Source: Bradyrhizobium sp. AZCC 1693
GTDB taxonomy: Bacteria > Pseudomonadota > Alphaproteobacteria > Rhizobiales > Xanthobacteraceae
Length of the DNA: 64,000 bases
Reading direction: 5' to 3'
Assembly (NCBI RefSeq): GCF_036924745.1
Contig: NZ_JAZHSD010000001.1
Coordinates: 4,526,001 to 4,590,000, forward strand
Position 1 is the stretch's first letter. Each line of letters opens with the position of its first letter. A program made the position numbers and the translations under genes. This document shows, in pieces, positions 43,728 through 52,452 of the stretch. The notes below the pieces were generated by a model. That model saw only the letters and a list, made by a program, of their open reading frames with translations, made no database searches and was not told the DNA's origin.

Positions 43728-43895
43728 ATGGCGCAAGAGTCGACTGCCGAAAACTCTCCGCAGCACAACGGCAACAAGGTCGTCCAGCCGGCGGGGAAGA
43801 TCGTCGTTTCATCAGTCGTTACCCATCAATCGCTGATCGACGCGATCAAGAAGAGAAATCCCATCATCGCGAGCCGCACCGAAGCGGAACGCTGA
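43728..43895 (+). CDS. Small ORF, candidate precursor peptide B
   Basis: The frame encodes 55 residues, starting MAQESTAENSPQHNGNKVVQ and ending IIASRTEAER. The ribosome binding site GGGAGG lies five bases before the ATG. The peptide has a hydrophilic N-terminus, a Val/Ile-rich middle (GKIVVSSVV) and a basic patch (IKKRN) and lacks cysteine. It belongs to the run of small genes after the protease. No known family was recognised. Coding is supported by the ribosome binding site and the tight gene spacing rather than by homology. Confidence 0.6.
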   Translation: MAQESTAENSPQHNGNKVVQPAGKIVVSSVVTHQSLIDAIKKRNPIIASRTEAER

Positions 43896-43928
43896 TACGT
43901 CATCATCCCAATCAAGGAGCTTCATCCA

Positions 43929-44288
43929 ATGGCAACACCTCCCCGGAAAACTGGTGGCGGCAAAGCCGGCGGTCCACCGCCAGCCGCCCCTCGCCCGCAA
44001 GCGGCCGGTCGACCGCAAGCCGCCGAGCCCCCGCAAGCTGCCGATCGACCGGTCAAGCTGCAAGCTGCGGACGCATCGCGTCCGGAGATTGCAACTTATA
44101 CCGCCCCGACGTCGTCATCCTACGTGGTCCCTCCGCAGGGTCCCGGTGCTCCGACCCAGCTTCGGCATGATGGCGCGCCGCCGTCGGAAGAGCGGCTCAA
44201 TACGGCGATGAAGGCGCTGCTTGATCCAGCGGCGCGAACAAGTTCCAGCCGGGTGTATTCGGGACAAGCCCGCAACTGGCACCGTTGA
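43929..44288 (+). CDS. Small Pro/Ala-rich protein C in the protease cluster
   Basis: This 119-residue protein has AAGGAG 8-10 bases before ATG 43929, in a context similar to that of ORF A (CAAGGAGCT). The N-terminal half is low-complexity with an imperfect repeat RPQAAGRPQAAEPPQAADRP. The C-terminal half is more ordered (ERLNTAMKALLDPAARTSSS) and ends in basic and aromatic residues (ARNWHR). The Pro/Ala region resembles the linker of the protease. It may be a substrate, scaffold or immunity partner; none is proven. Confidence 0.65.
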   Translation: MATPPRKTGGGKAGGPPPAAPRPQAAGRPQAAEPPQAADRPVKLQAADASRPEIATYTAPTSSSYVVPPQGPGAPTQLRHDGAPPSEERLNTAMKALLDPAARTSSSRVYSGQARNWHR

Positions 44289-44320
44289 GCGACGCGCGAA
44301 ACGCTAGCTGCGGATGACAA

Positions 44321-45010
44321 ATGAGTACCGGCAGAAATCCTTCCCACCTCAGCCCCCTGATGCGCGCGATGTCCTCACTCGCCGGCATCGGGGCGCTGCT
44401 GTTTATGACGGCGGGCACGGTGCAATGGTTGGGTGCATGGGTTTTCCTTTTCGAGATCAGCATTGGCGGCCTCGTCACCGAATCGTGGCTGGCAAGGCAT
44501 GATCCCGAACTTCTGGCCGAACGCCGTTCGACGCGCGGTCAGGTAGGCTGGGACAGGATACTGACGACGATCATTTCGCTGCTTTGGCTCGGCTGGCTTC
44601 CCCTGATGGCGCTCGATGCCGCACGGTTTCGATGGTCGTCGGTTCCTGGCTGGCTACAATGCATCGGTGCAATAGTCCTCGCCGCGTCGTTTTTCCTCGT
44701 TTATCTCGCCTATCGGGAGAACAGCTACGCCGCACCCGGTGTGAAGATCCAGCGCCAACGAGGACACACGGCAATCACGACGGGCCCCTACGAATATGTC
44801 CGGCATCCGATCTACGCGAGCGGGCTGCTTTCCTATCTCGGCACGCCGCTGTTACTGGGGTCCTGGTATGGCCTTGCCATCGTGCCGGTCATGGCAGCCC
44901 TGCTTGCTTTTCGTACCGTCATGGAGGAGCGGATGCTCAAGGCCGAGCTTGACGGCTATCTCGAATATTCTGCCCGTGTCCGCTACCGCCTCCTGCCCAT
45001 GGTCTGGTAG
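44321..45010 (+). CDS. Isoprenylcysteine carboxyl methyltransferase-like membrane enzyme
   Basis: This 229-residue integral membrane protein has about five hydrophobic helices. The C-terminal ICMT/PEMT signature is ITTGPYEYVRHPIYASGLLS, followed by EERMLKAELDGYLEYSARVR. In this superfamily a membrane-embedded enzyme transfers a methyl group from SAM to a carboxylate, an amine or a lipid. Bacterial members are mostly uncharacterised. It starts 32 bases after ORF C and likely closes the peptide operon. A C-terminal methyl ester on a peptide is one possibility, but an unrelated lipid substrate is equally open. Confidence 0.85.
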   Translation: MSTGRNPSHLSPLMRAMSSLAGIGALLFMTAGTVQWLGAWVFLFEISIGGLVTESWLARHDPELLAERRSTRGQVGWDRILTTIISLLWLGWLPLMALDAARFRWSSVPGWLQCIGAIVLAASFFLVYLAYRENSYAAPGVKIQRQRGHTAITTGPYEYVRHPIYASGLLSYLGTPLLLGSWYGLAIVPVMAALLAFRTVMEERMLKAELDGYLEYSARVRYRLLPMVW

Positions 45011-45163
45011 GCCGACCCAATCTCTCGCAAATGACGGCGCCGAAGAGCTCCTCGGTGGCTTGCCGCGATCCTGAGAATGCCAATAATGGGAACGTGCGTT
45101 CTCCCTGTTACCGGCAATGCGTCCGGGTACTGAGGCGAAGCCGTCACTTCGCATAGGCAGGGT

Positions 45164-45799
45164 ATGATGATCGAGGCAGTGATCTGGGATTTCGGCGGCG
45201 TGCTGACGACCTCGCCGTTCGAGGCTTTTGCGCGGTATGAGACCGAGCGCGGGCTGCCCGCCGATATCATCCGGCGCACCAACGCGGCCAATCACCTGGA
45301 AAACGCCTGGGCCAAGTTCGAACGCGCCGAAGTCGATATCGAAGCCTTCGACGAGTTGTTCGCGGCCGAGTCGCTGGCGCTGGGCGCGGCGGTTCGTGGC
45401 AAGGACGTGCTGCCGCTGCTGTCGGGCGATCTGCGGCCCGAGATGGTCGAGGCGCTCAAGCGCGTGAAGGCGCGGTTCAAGACCGGCTGCATCACCAATA
45501 ATCTTCCCGCCAACGCCATCGGCAGCCATAGTGGCCGCATGCTCTACGTCGCGGAGGTCATGGCGCTGTTCGACCATGTCATCGAGTCGGCGAAAATCGG
45601 CCTGCGAAAACCCGACCCGCGCATTTACCGCATGATGATCGAGACGCTGCAGGTCGATCCCAAAAACTGCGTCTATCTCGACGACCTCGGCGTTAATCTG
45701 AAACCGGCGCGCGAGATGGGGATGACCACAATCAAGGTGGTCAGTGCAGCGCAGGCGATTGCCGAACTCGAGGCAGCGACCGGGCTGGCATTGCGCTAG
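45164..45799 (+). CDS. HAD-family hydrolase (ACAD10/EPHX2-phosphatase-like)
   Basis: This 211-residue HAD superfamily IA protein has motif I VIWDFGGVL (the second Asp is replaced by glycine, as in the epoxide-hydrolase phosphatase branch), motif II ITNN, motif III KIGLRKPDPRIY and motif IV YLDDLGVN. Such proteins hydrolyse small phosphate esters or halides. Two adjacent ATG codons (45164, 45167) share the purine-rich GGCAGGG. It is not clearly linked in function to its neighbours. Confidence 0.88.
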   Translation: MMIEAVIWDFGGVLTTSPFEAFARYETERGLPADIIRRTNAANHLENAWAKFERAEVDIEAFDELFAAESLALGAAVRGKDVLPLLSGDLRPEMVEALKRVKARFKTGCITNNLPANAIGSHSGRMLYVAEVMALFDHVIESAKIGLRKPDPRIYRMMIETLQVDPKNCVYLDDLGVNLKPAREMGMTTIKVVSAAQAIAELEAATGLALR

Positions 45800-45907
45800 G
45801 TGGAAAATGGCGGAATTTGCCGCCTCCCATGACGAAACGGCGCTTGTCCTTTACGCGGAACGCAGGCAGAACATTCCGAAATCTATCGAATTTCGGAGTT
45901 GAAACCC

Positions 45908-46855
45908 GTGGCTGAAAACCGGCCGTCGGCCTCGATCGAGGCAGTGGAAAGCGGTCTTGCGGCGCAAGGCTATATTGCGAGCCGCCAAATCGCGACCGCG
46001 GTCTATCTGGCGCAGCAGATCGAAAAACCCATCCTGGTCGAAGGCCCCGCCGGCGTTGGCAAGACCGAGCTTGCCAAGGCGATCGCCGCCTGGCGCGGCA
46101 TGAAGATGATCCGCCTGCAGTGCTATGAAGGGCTCGACGAGGCCAAGGCGCTGTACGAGTGGAAATACGCCAAGCAGCTTCTGTATACGCAGATCCTCAA
46201 GGACAAGCTCGGCGAGGTCCTCGGCGGTGCGCCGACGCTCGAAGCGGCGCTCAACCAGCTTCATGATTTCGGCGACGTGTTCTTCTCCAAGGAATTCGTC
46301 GAGCCGCGGCCGCTCTTGCAGGCACTGGAACAACCGGCCGGCTGCGTGCTGCTGATCGACGAAATCGACAAGTCGGACGCGGAGTTCGAGTCGCTATTGC
46401 TGGAAATCCTCAGTGATTTCCAGGTGACCATTCCGGAACTCGGCACCGTTGTCGCGGTCGCGCCGCCGACCGTGATCCTGACATCGAACAGCGAGCGTGA
46501 TCTCGGCGACGCGCTGAAGCGGCGCTGCCTGCATTTGCATATCGGCTTCCCCGAACAGAGACTGGAAGAGCGGATCGTCGAGAGCCGCGTGCCCGGCATT
46601 TCGCAGACGCTGCGCAAGCAGATGGTGAGCTTCATTCATGAAGTCCGCACCCTCGACCTGAAGAAACTGCCGTCGGTCAGCGAGACCATCGACTGGGCGC
46701 GCGTGCTGGTGCTGCTGCAGGCTCCCGAACTCGGCCATGAAGTGGTCAAGGATACGCTGAACGTCCTCCTGAAATACGAGGCGGATATCGAGGCCGCGTC
46801 GCCTCAGGTATCCACCTTCATCGCCAAGGCCACGCGTCAAAACGTCTTCGGATAG
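45908..46855 (+). CDS. MoxR-family AAA+ ATPase (CoxD-like)
   Basis: This 315-residue AAA+ protein has Walker A GPAGVGKTELAKA, Walker B CVLLIDEIDK and sensor 1 TSNSERDL. It closely fits the CoxD branch, which helps mature molybdenum-copper CO dehydrogenase and related hydroxylases. GTG 45908 with GGAG upstream is preferred over TTG 45899. Its gene is followed eight bases later by the VWA protein gene, the standard MoxR-VWA pairing. It faces the Mo-hydroxylase operon, a likely client. Confidence 0.9.
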   Translation: MAENRPSASIEAVESGLAAQGYIASRQIATAVYLAQQIEKPILVEGPAGVGKTELAKAIAAWRGMKMIRLQCYEGLDEAKALYEWKYAKQLLYTQILKDKLGEVLGGAPTLEAALNQLHDFGDVFFSKEFVEPRPLLQALEQPAGCVLLIDEIDKSDAEFESLLLEILSDFQVTIPELGTVVAVAPPTVILTSNSERDLGDALKRRCLHLHIGFPEQRLEERIVESRVPGISQTLRKQMVSFIHEVRTLDLKKLPSVSETIDWARVLVLLQAPELGHEVVKDTLNVLLKYEADIEAASPQVSTFIAKATRQNVFG

Positions 46856-46862
46856 ACAAGGG

Positions 46863-48239
46863 ATGAGAGAGAACCTGCATCGCTTCTTTCGTGCGGCGCG
46901 GGGCGCGGGGGTAAAGCTCTCGCCGGCCGAAAGCATCGACGCGATGCGGGCCGTCTCCAAGGTCGGCTTCACCGACCGCACCATCCTGCGCGACACCTTC
47001 CTGCTCACGCTCGCCAAGACACAGGACGAGAAGAAGGCGCTCGGCGATTGCTTTGACCTGTTCTTCGATCAGCCCGAGCCGCAGTCACCACCCAAGGACG
47101 GCAAGGCCGACGAGCAGGATCCGTCCGGATCCAACGCTGCATCCGATTCGCCCGGCGATTCAAGCGGCGGCGACGAGCAGGCCGAGGGGCTTGGCCAGCT
47201 CGCCCAGATGCTGCTGGCGCAGGACCGTAGCCAGATTTCGGCGGCCATCGCCAATGCGGCGAGTGCAGCCTCACTATCCGACATCCGCTATTTTACGCAG
47301 CGCGGCATCTTCTCCGGCCGCATCCTCGACCAGATGGGCATCCAGCGCCTGCGCGACGATCTCGGCAATCTGGCCGCGACCAACCCGGCAGTGGCGGAAC
47401 GGCTGACCAACGCGCTGGACGGGCTGCGCGGCACGGTTCGCGATACGGTCTCGCAGGCGCTCACGCTGTACGGACGCGAGGAAGCGGAAAACCTGCGCAA
47501 CGAGATTTTGCGCAATGCGCCACTGTCGCGGATCGAGCCGCGGCAGGTCGAGCAGATGCGGCATCTGATCCGGCAGATCGCGCGCCGGCTGCGCGAGCGC
47601 TACTCCAAGCCGCGCAAACGACAGCGCCGCGGCCATCTCGACGTTCGCCGCACCATTCGCCGCAATGCCGCCTGGGGCGGCGTGCCGTTCCTGACAGCGT
47701 GGAAACGACGGCATCGCGACAAGCCGAAGATCGTAGCGCTCTGCGACGTCTCCGGCTCGGTGGCGCGGGTCTCCGATTTCTTCCTGCTGCTGATCCACAG
47801 CCTGCACGAGGTCGTGGACGACGTCCGCTCGTTTGCGTTCTCCGGACATCTGATCGAGGTCAGCGACATCCTGGAATCGAAATCGCCGGAGGAGGCGATG
47901 GCCGAGATCATGTCCAAGGTCGGCTTCGGCTCGTCCGACTACGGCAACTCCTTCGACGATTTCGAGCACGGCTGGATGAGCGCGATCACGCCGCAAACCA
48001 CCGTGATCGTGCTCGGCGATGCCCGCAGCAACGACCTCGATCCCCGTGCCGACATTCTTCGCCGCATCGCCGAGCGGTCGAAGCGGCTGGTCTGGCTCAA
48101 TCCGGAGGGCCGCATGGCCTGGGGCTGGGGCGATTCCGAGATGCCGCGTTACTCCACCTTCTGCACCGTGGTCCGCCAATGCGCCACCGCAAAGCAGCTC
48201 GAACGCGCGGTGTCGGATATCGTGGCGAGCTATCAGTAA
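46863..48239 (+). CDS. VWA-containing CoxE-like protein
   Basis: This 458-residue partner of the MoxR ATPase has an acidic low-complexity segment (about residues 75-115), a helical middle and a C-terminal VWA domain. The VWA metal-site motif CDVSGSVARVSDFF starts near residue 295. CoxE-like proteins work with the ATPase in inserting or activating the cofactor of Mo hydroxylases. The gene ends six bases from the stop of the convergent Mo-subunit gene. Confidence 0.9.
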   Translation: MRENLHRFFRAARGAGVKLSPAESIDAMRAVSKVGFTDRTILRDTFLLTLAKTQDEKKALGDCFDLFFDQPEPQSPPKDGKADEQDPSGSNAASDSPGDSSGGDEQAEGLGQLAQMLLAQDRSQISAAIANAASAASLSDIRYFTQRGIFSGRILDQMGIQRLRDDLGNLAATNPAVAERLTNALDGLRGTVRDTVSQALTLYGREEAENLRNEILRNAPLSRIEPRQVEQMRHLIRQIARRLRERYSKPRKRQRRGHLDVRRTIRRNAAWGGVPFLTAWKRRHRDKPKIVALCDVSGSVARVSDFFLLLIHSLHEVVDDVRSFAFSGHLIEVSDILESKSPEEAMAEIMSKVGFGSSDYGNSFDDFEHGWMSAITPQTTVIVLGDARSNDLDPRADILRRIAERSKRLVWLNPEGRMAWGWGDSEMPRYSTFCTVVRQCATAKQLERAVSDIVASYQ

Positions 48240-48245
48240 ACGCCC

Positions 48246-50495
48246 TCACGCATCGATCGCCTGCTTGATGCGCTTGCGCGTCAGCGGCAAATTCCGCAGC
48301 CGCTTTCCCGTGGCATTGGCAATGGCGTTTGCAATCGATGCCGCCGCCGGCCCCTGCCCGGTTTCGCCACTGCCGAGGAAAGGCTGCCCCGGCCGGTCGA
48401 TGATGTGAACCTCGATGCTGTCAGGCACGGCATCGAAACGCAGGATCGGATAAGTCTGCCAGTCGATGCTGGTTATCCTGGTATCGTCGAAGGTCACGCT
48501 CTCGTACAATGTCCAGCTCATCGACTGCACGATTGCGCCTTCGATCTGGTTGATCAACCCGTCGGGATTGACCACCTGCCCGCTGTCAACCGCCGCCACC
48601 GCGCGGACCAGACGTGGACGGCCGGTCTCCCGATTTACCTCGACCTCTGAAGCAATGGCGCAATAAGCCGCCAGATTCTTGTAGCGCGCAAAGGCAAAGC
48701 CGTAGCCGCGATCCTGCGGCGCTTTCTGGCCGCGCTCCCATCCGAAACCCAGCGCCGCCTTTTCGATCACGGCGCGGCCACGCTGATCCTCAAGATGTTT
48801 CAAACGGAATTCGACGGGGTCGGCATCGGCGAGGGCTGCGAGTTCGTCCATGAAGCTCTCGATCGAAAACACGTTGTGATAGGCGCCGAGCGCGCGCATC
48901 GCCGAAATCCGCAGCGGCATCGCCGGGATGAAGTGATGCACCACCTGCGCGTTGGGGAACGTGTAAATCGGGATTGCGTTGCGGTCGCCGCCGCCTTCCG
49001 GCAGCGGCAGCGGCCTGGGAGCAGGCACGGCAAAGGGTTGCGCCATGTGCTGCGCCGCCAGCATTGCTCCGGCGCCGCCCGGTCGCATCGAGTGCGTATT
49101 GCTCCAGACGTCAAAATGCCAGTCGGCGATCTTGCCATTGCCGTCGAGCGAGGCCTCGAGTTTCGTCACCATCGCCGGGCCAAACGGCTCCCAGGCATGC
49201 TCCTGTTCGCGCATCCATTGCACGCGAACGGGGCGGCCGGGCAATGCGCGGGCGATCAGCGCGGCATCGGCCGCGGCATCGTCGGCGCCATTATGGCCGT
49301 AGCAGCCGGAGCCTTCGACATGGATCAGCCGAACGCTGGCCGGCGGCATGCGCAGCATTTCCGCGATGCCCTGACGATCGGGATAGACGCCTTGCGTATG
49401 CGTCCATACCGTCATCGCACCATCGATCAATTGCGCCACGGCACAGGACGGACCGATCGATCCGTGCGCCTGATAGGGCCGCGTATAGGTCGCTTCGATG
49501 GTCTTCTGGCCCAACCCCTGCGAATTCAAGACCTGCGAATTGCCGCGCTCGAAAATCGTCGAGGTCTGCGCAGGCAGGCTGGTCAACACCGCAAGCAGGT
49601 CGTCCTGCTTTGGCAGGCGCGCGGTCTCCTGCCACTTCGCGGCGCCGGCAAGTGCATTCATCGCCTTGATCGACTGGAACTCCTTTTCCGCGACTACGCC
49701 AAGGAAATTGCCGTCACGCACCACCTTGACGACGCCGGGCAGCTTCTCGACAGCGGCGGTATCGCATTCCGTCAGTTGCGCGCCATAGCTCGGCGGCCGC
49801 ACGATGCGGGCGTGCACCATCCCGGGCAGCCGCATGTCCTGAACATAGGCCGCACCGCCGGTGACCTTGGCGGGGATATCGACGCGCGGCACAGGCCGGC
49901 CAATGACCTTGAATGTCGCCGGGTCCTTCAGTTTCGACTTCGGCTGCGCCTGGATATGCAGCATATCGTCCCGGACGAGTTCACCATACGACAGACGTTC
50001 ACCGTCAGGTGCGATCACCGCACCGTCTGCTGTCCGCAGATTCTCGACCGGTAGGCCAAACCGCCTCGCTGCTTCCGCAAGCAGCAGTTCGCGCGCCTGT
50101 GCCGCGGCATTCTGGATCGCGGTGCCGCTGTCCTTCATGGAGTTGCTGCCTGCCGTATAGCCCTCGTTCGCGGTCAGACGCGTGTCCGCCGTCGTCACCT
50201 TGAGGGATTCGAAGGCAACATCGAGCTCCTCAGCCGCGATTTGCTGAAACGCCGTCTTGAAGCCTTGACCGAGTTCAGCCTTGCCCGTGAACACCTCAAT
50301 ACTGCCATTGGCGTCAATGCGGATCCACGCGTCGAGATAGGGTGAGTTTTTCAAGCTGCCGGGTGGGCTCGGTGCGGGAGCTGCTGTGGGCGCGTCTTGT
50401 TGCTGCGCCAAAGCGCCTGACAACGAGAAGCTGACGATCAGCGCGCCACCGCCTGCCAGCACGCGACGGCGATCGATCATCGCGGGGGCGTTCAT
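48246..50495 (-). CDS. Molybdopterin-binding subunit of a xanthine oxidase-family dehydrogenase (IorB-like)
   Basis: This 749-residue large subunit oxidises an aldehyde or N-heterocycle at a molybdopterin cytosine dinucleotide centre. The N-terminus has a twin-arginine signal (MIDRRRVLAGGGALIVSFSL), so it acts in the periplasm. Motifs such as GKAELGQGFKTAFQQI, VEGSGCYGHNGADDAAADA and the C-terminal FLGSGETGQGPAAASIANAI, with the catalytic Glu region, are present. The start at ATG 50495 overlaps the 2Fe-2S gene stop. With the 2Fe-2S and cytochrome subunits it forms an isoquinoline 1-oxidoreductase or aldehyde dehydrogenase-like complex. Confidence 0.92.
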   Translation of the reverse strand: MNAPAMIDRRRVLAGGGALIVSFSLSGALAQQQDAPTAAPAPSPPGSLKNSPYLDAWIRIDANGSIEVFTGKAELGQGFKTAFQQIAAEELDVAFESLKVTTADTRLTANEGYTAGSNSMKDSGTAIQNAAAQARELLLAEAARRFGLPVENLRTADGAVIAPDGERLSYGELVRDDMLHIQAQPKSKLKDPATFKVIGRPVPRVDIPAKVTGGAAYVQDMRLPGMVHARIVRPPSYGAQLTECDTAAVEKLPGVVKVVRDGNFLGVVAEKEFQSIKAMNALAGAAKWQETARLPKQDDLLAVLTSLPAQTSTIFERGNSQVLNSQGLGQKTIEATYTRPYQAHGSIGPSCAVAQLIDGAMTVWTHTQGVYPDRQGIAEMLRMPPASVRLIHVEGSGCYGHNGADDAAADAALIARALPGRPVRVQWMREQEHAWEPFGPAMVTKLEASLDGNGKIADWHFDVWSNTHSMRPGGAGAMLAAQHMAQPFAVPAPRPLPLPEGGGDRNAIPIYTFPNAQVVHHFIPAMPLRISAMRALGAYHNVFSIESFMDELAALADADPVEFRLKHLEDQRGRAVIEKAALGFGWERGQKAPQDRGYGFAFARYKNLAAYCAIASEVEVNRETGRPRLVRAVAAVDSGQVVNPDGLINQIEGAIVQSMSWTLYESVTFDDTRITSIDWQTYPILRFDAVPDSIEVHIIDRPGQPFLGSGETGQGPAAASIANAIANATGKRLRNLPLTRKRIKQAIDA

Positions 50496-50989
50496 CGCAC
50501 TCTCCCGTCGGCCGTCGACGAAGCATCCGCGGTGTCCATCAGCCTCGCCGCACAATGCACCGCGCGCAGGATGCGCATATGGGTGCCGCAGCGACACAGA
50601 TGAGGCTCAAGCTCGGAACTGATCTGCTCATTGGTCGGCCTGGAATTTCTCTGCAGAAGGGCCTGCGCCCGCATCATGATTCCGGCGATGCAGTAACCGC
50701 ATTGTGCTGCCTGCTCTTCCATAAAGGCGCGCTGGATCGGCGCGGGTTCCGACGCCGTGCCGAGGCCCTCAAGCGTCGTTACCTCCTTGCCTTCAAGCAA
50801 AATCATCGGCGTCACGCAGGAGAGCACGGCCTTGCCGTCGACGATCACCGTGCACGCGCCGCACTGGCCCAGGCCGCAGCCGAATTTGGCGGCGTTGAGC
50901 TTGATGTCTTCGCGCAGCACATAGAGCAGCGGCGTATCCGGATCGGCGTCCACCTGATGCTCCCGACCGTTGACCTTCAATGTCATCAT
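50492..50989 (-). CDS. (2Fe-2S)-binding subunit of the Mo hydroxylase (IorA-like)
   Basis: This 165-residue small subunit carries two 2Fe-2S clusters. The plant-type cluster ligands are Cys38, Cys43, Cys46 and Cys58 (GCGLGQCGACTV). The second cluster uses Cys97, Cys100, Cys132 and Cys134 (QCGYC and CRCG). Electrons pass from the Mo centre to the cytochrome subunit. It has no export signal of its own, so it is probably carried out by the Tat signal on the large subunit. Both ends overlap neighbouring genes by ATGA. Confidence 0.95.
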   Translation of the reverse strand: MMTLKVNGREHQVDADPDTPLLYVLREDIKLNAAKFGCGLGQCGACTVIVDGKAVLSCVTPMILLEGKEVTTLEGLGTASEPAPIQRAFMEEQAAQCGYCIAGIMMRAQALLQRNSRPTNEQISSELEPHLCRCGTHMRILRAVHCAARLMDTADASSTADGRVR

Positions 50990-52353
50990 GGCTTTTCTCG
51001 CTGCTGAGGATCGGCGGGTGCGTTACGCGGCGCGGGCGATGTCAGGAGAAATGCGGCCTGCGCGCGCCGTGCGTCTTGAACGGTCTTTTCAACGCCAGAC
51101 CACGGCGGTTGCTTGCTGAAGCGAGCGCGCACATAATTCAGCAGCGCTGACATCTGCGCGTCGTTGATGCTATCGGCGAAGCCCGGCATAATCGGGCTGC
51201 GTTCGCCTTCGACGGCTGAAACGCCCGCCAGCACGACGTTGGCGAGATTGCGCGGATCGGGGCTGGAGACTGCCGTACTGAGGGCGAGACTGACGCCGCC
51301 ATAGGGTAGGGGCCGGTTCGTCTCATGGCAGGATGCACAGGCGCCGGCATAGATCGTCGCGCCAGCCGTGTCGGTCTGCGAGGCCTGAGACGGTGACCTG
51401 GCTTGCGCGAGCGTGGCCTCGCCTTCTCGTTTGCGGTCTGGCGTCGGTGCGCCTGATATGTCGGCCATATAGACTGCGATGGCGCGGACATCGCCATCCG
51501 GCACCGACGACAGATTGCTGACAACTTGCGCCATCGGCCCGCGCGCTGTGCCGTGATCGGGATGCCAGCCGCTGCGCAAGTACATGTACAGGGCGTCGGC
51601 ATCCCACGGCACCGGTGCATGCGAGCGGTCGTTCAGGGCATAGGCGAGCCAGTTGTCGACATCACCGCCGGCAAACCGGGCGTTCACGCGTTCCGCGCCA
51701 AGCGCGTTGCGTGGCGTGTGGCAAGCGCCGCAATGGGCAAGGCCGGTGACCAGATAGGCACCGCGATTCCATTCGGCGCTCCTTGTCGCGTCGGGCTGAT
51801 AGGTATCGCGACGAAGGAACAACAGTTTCCACCCGGAGATGACTGGCCGCCGATTAAGCGGGAAGGAAATCTGGTTTTGGCGCGAGGGCGCATCGACCGG
51901 TTGTCGCGTCATCAGGAAGGCATAGAGCGCATGGTCGTCCTCATCGGAAACATGGGTGAAATGATCATAGGGAAAGGTCGGATAGAGGTGCTGGCCTTTG
52001 CGGTTGACCCCGTCGCGCATCGCGCGGCGGAATGCGGCTTCCGACCATTGGCCAATGCCGGTCTTGGCATCCGGCGTGATGTTGGAAGAGTAGATCGTTC
52101 CGAACGGTGTCGGCACCGGCAGGCCACCGGCAAAGTTCTTGCCTCCGCGCACGGTGTGGCATTCGTTGCAATTGCCGATTGCCGCGAGATCGCGACCACG
52201 CTTGATCAGGGCCGCATCGAACGCGTGTGGCGCCGGGGGATCGATCGCCGGAATGACCGGTCGCCAAACAATCGCAAAAGCCGTCGCCGTGCCGGCGATC
52301 AGCACGACAGCGATACCGCTTGTGATGAGCCGAGACGATCTGGTCATGCTCAT
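50986..52353 (-). CDS. Tri-heme cytochrome c subunit of the Mo hydroxylase
   Basis: This 455-residue cytochrome has an N-terminal membrane/signal helix (ITSGIAVVLIAGTATAFAIV) and three heme-attachment motifs: CNECH (62-66), CGACH (208-212) and CASCH (339-343). It accepts electrons from the iron-sulfur subunit and passes them to the respiratory chain, as in alcohol/aldehyde dehydrogenase cytochromes. It is the first gene of the three-gene minus-strand operon. The start could be ATG 52353 or ATG 52347. Confidence 0.95.
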   Translation of the reverse strand: MSMTRSSRLITSGIAVVLIAGTATAFAIVWRPVIPAIDPPAPHAFDAALIKRGRDLAAIGNCNECHTVRGGKNFAGGLPVPTPFGTIYSSNITPDAKTGIGQWSEAAFRRAMRDGVNRKGQHLYPTFPYDHFTHVSDEDDHALYAFLMTRQPVDAPSRQNQISFPLNRRPVISGWKLLFLRRDTYQPDATRSAEWNRGAYLVTGLAHCGACHTPRNALGAERVNARFAGGDVDNWLAYALNDRSHAPVPWDADALYMYLRSGWHPDHGTARGPMAQVVSNLSSVPDGDVRAIAVYMADISGAPTPDRKREGEATLAQARSPSQASQTDTAGATIYAGACASCHETNRPLPYGGVSLALSTAVSSPDPRNLANVVLAGVSAVEGERSPIMPGFADSINDAQMSALLNYVRARFSKQPPWSGVEKTVQDARRAQAAFLLTSPAPRNAPADPQQREKP

Positions 52354-52452
52354 GATTTGAGTTTGTTGGTGGACCGTGTTTTAACACGGATATCCCGGCC
52401 TCGTTCGCCCGAGACGGCATCGATCACCGCCTGTTGACCCTTTGAAGCCGAT

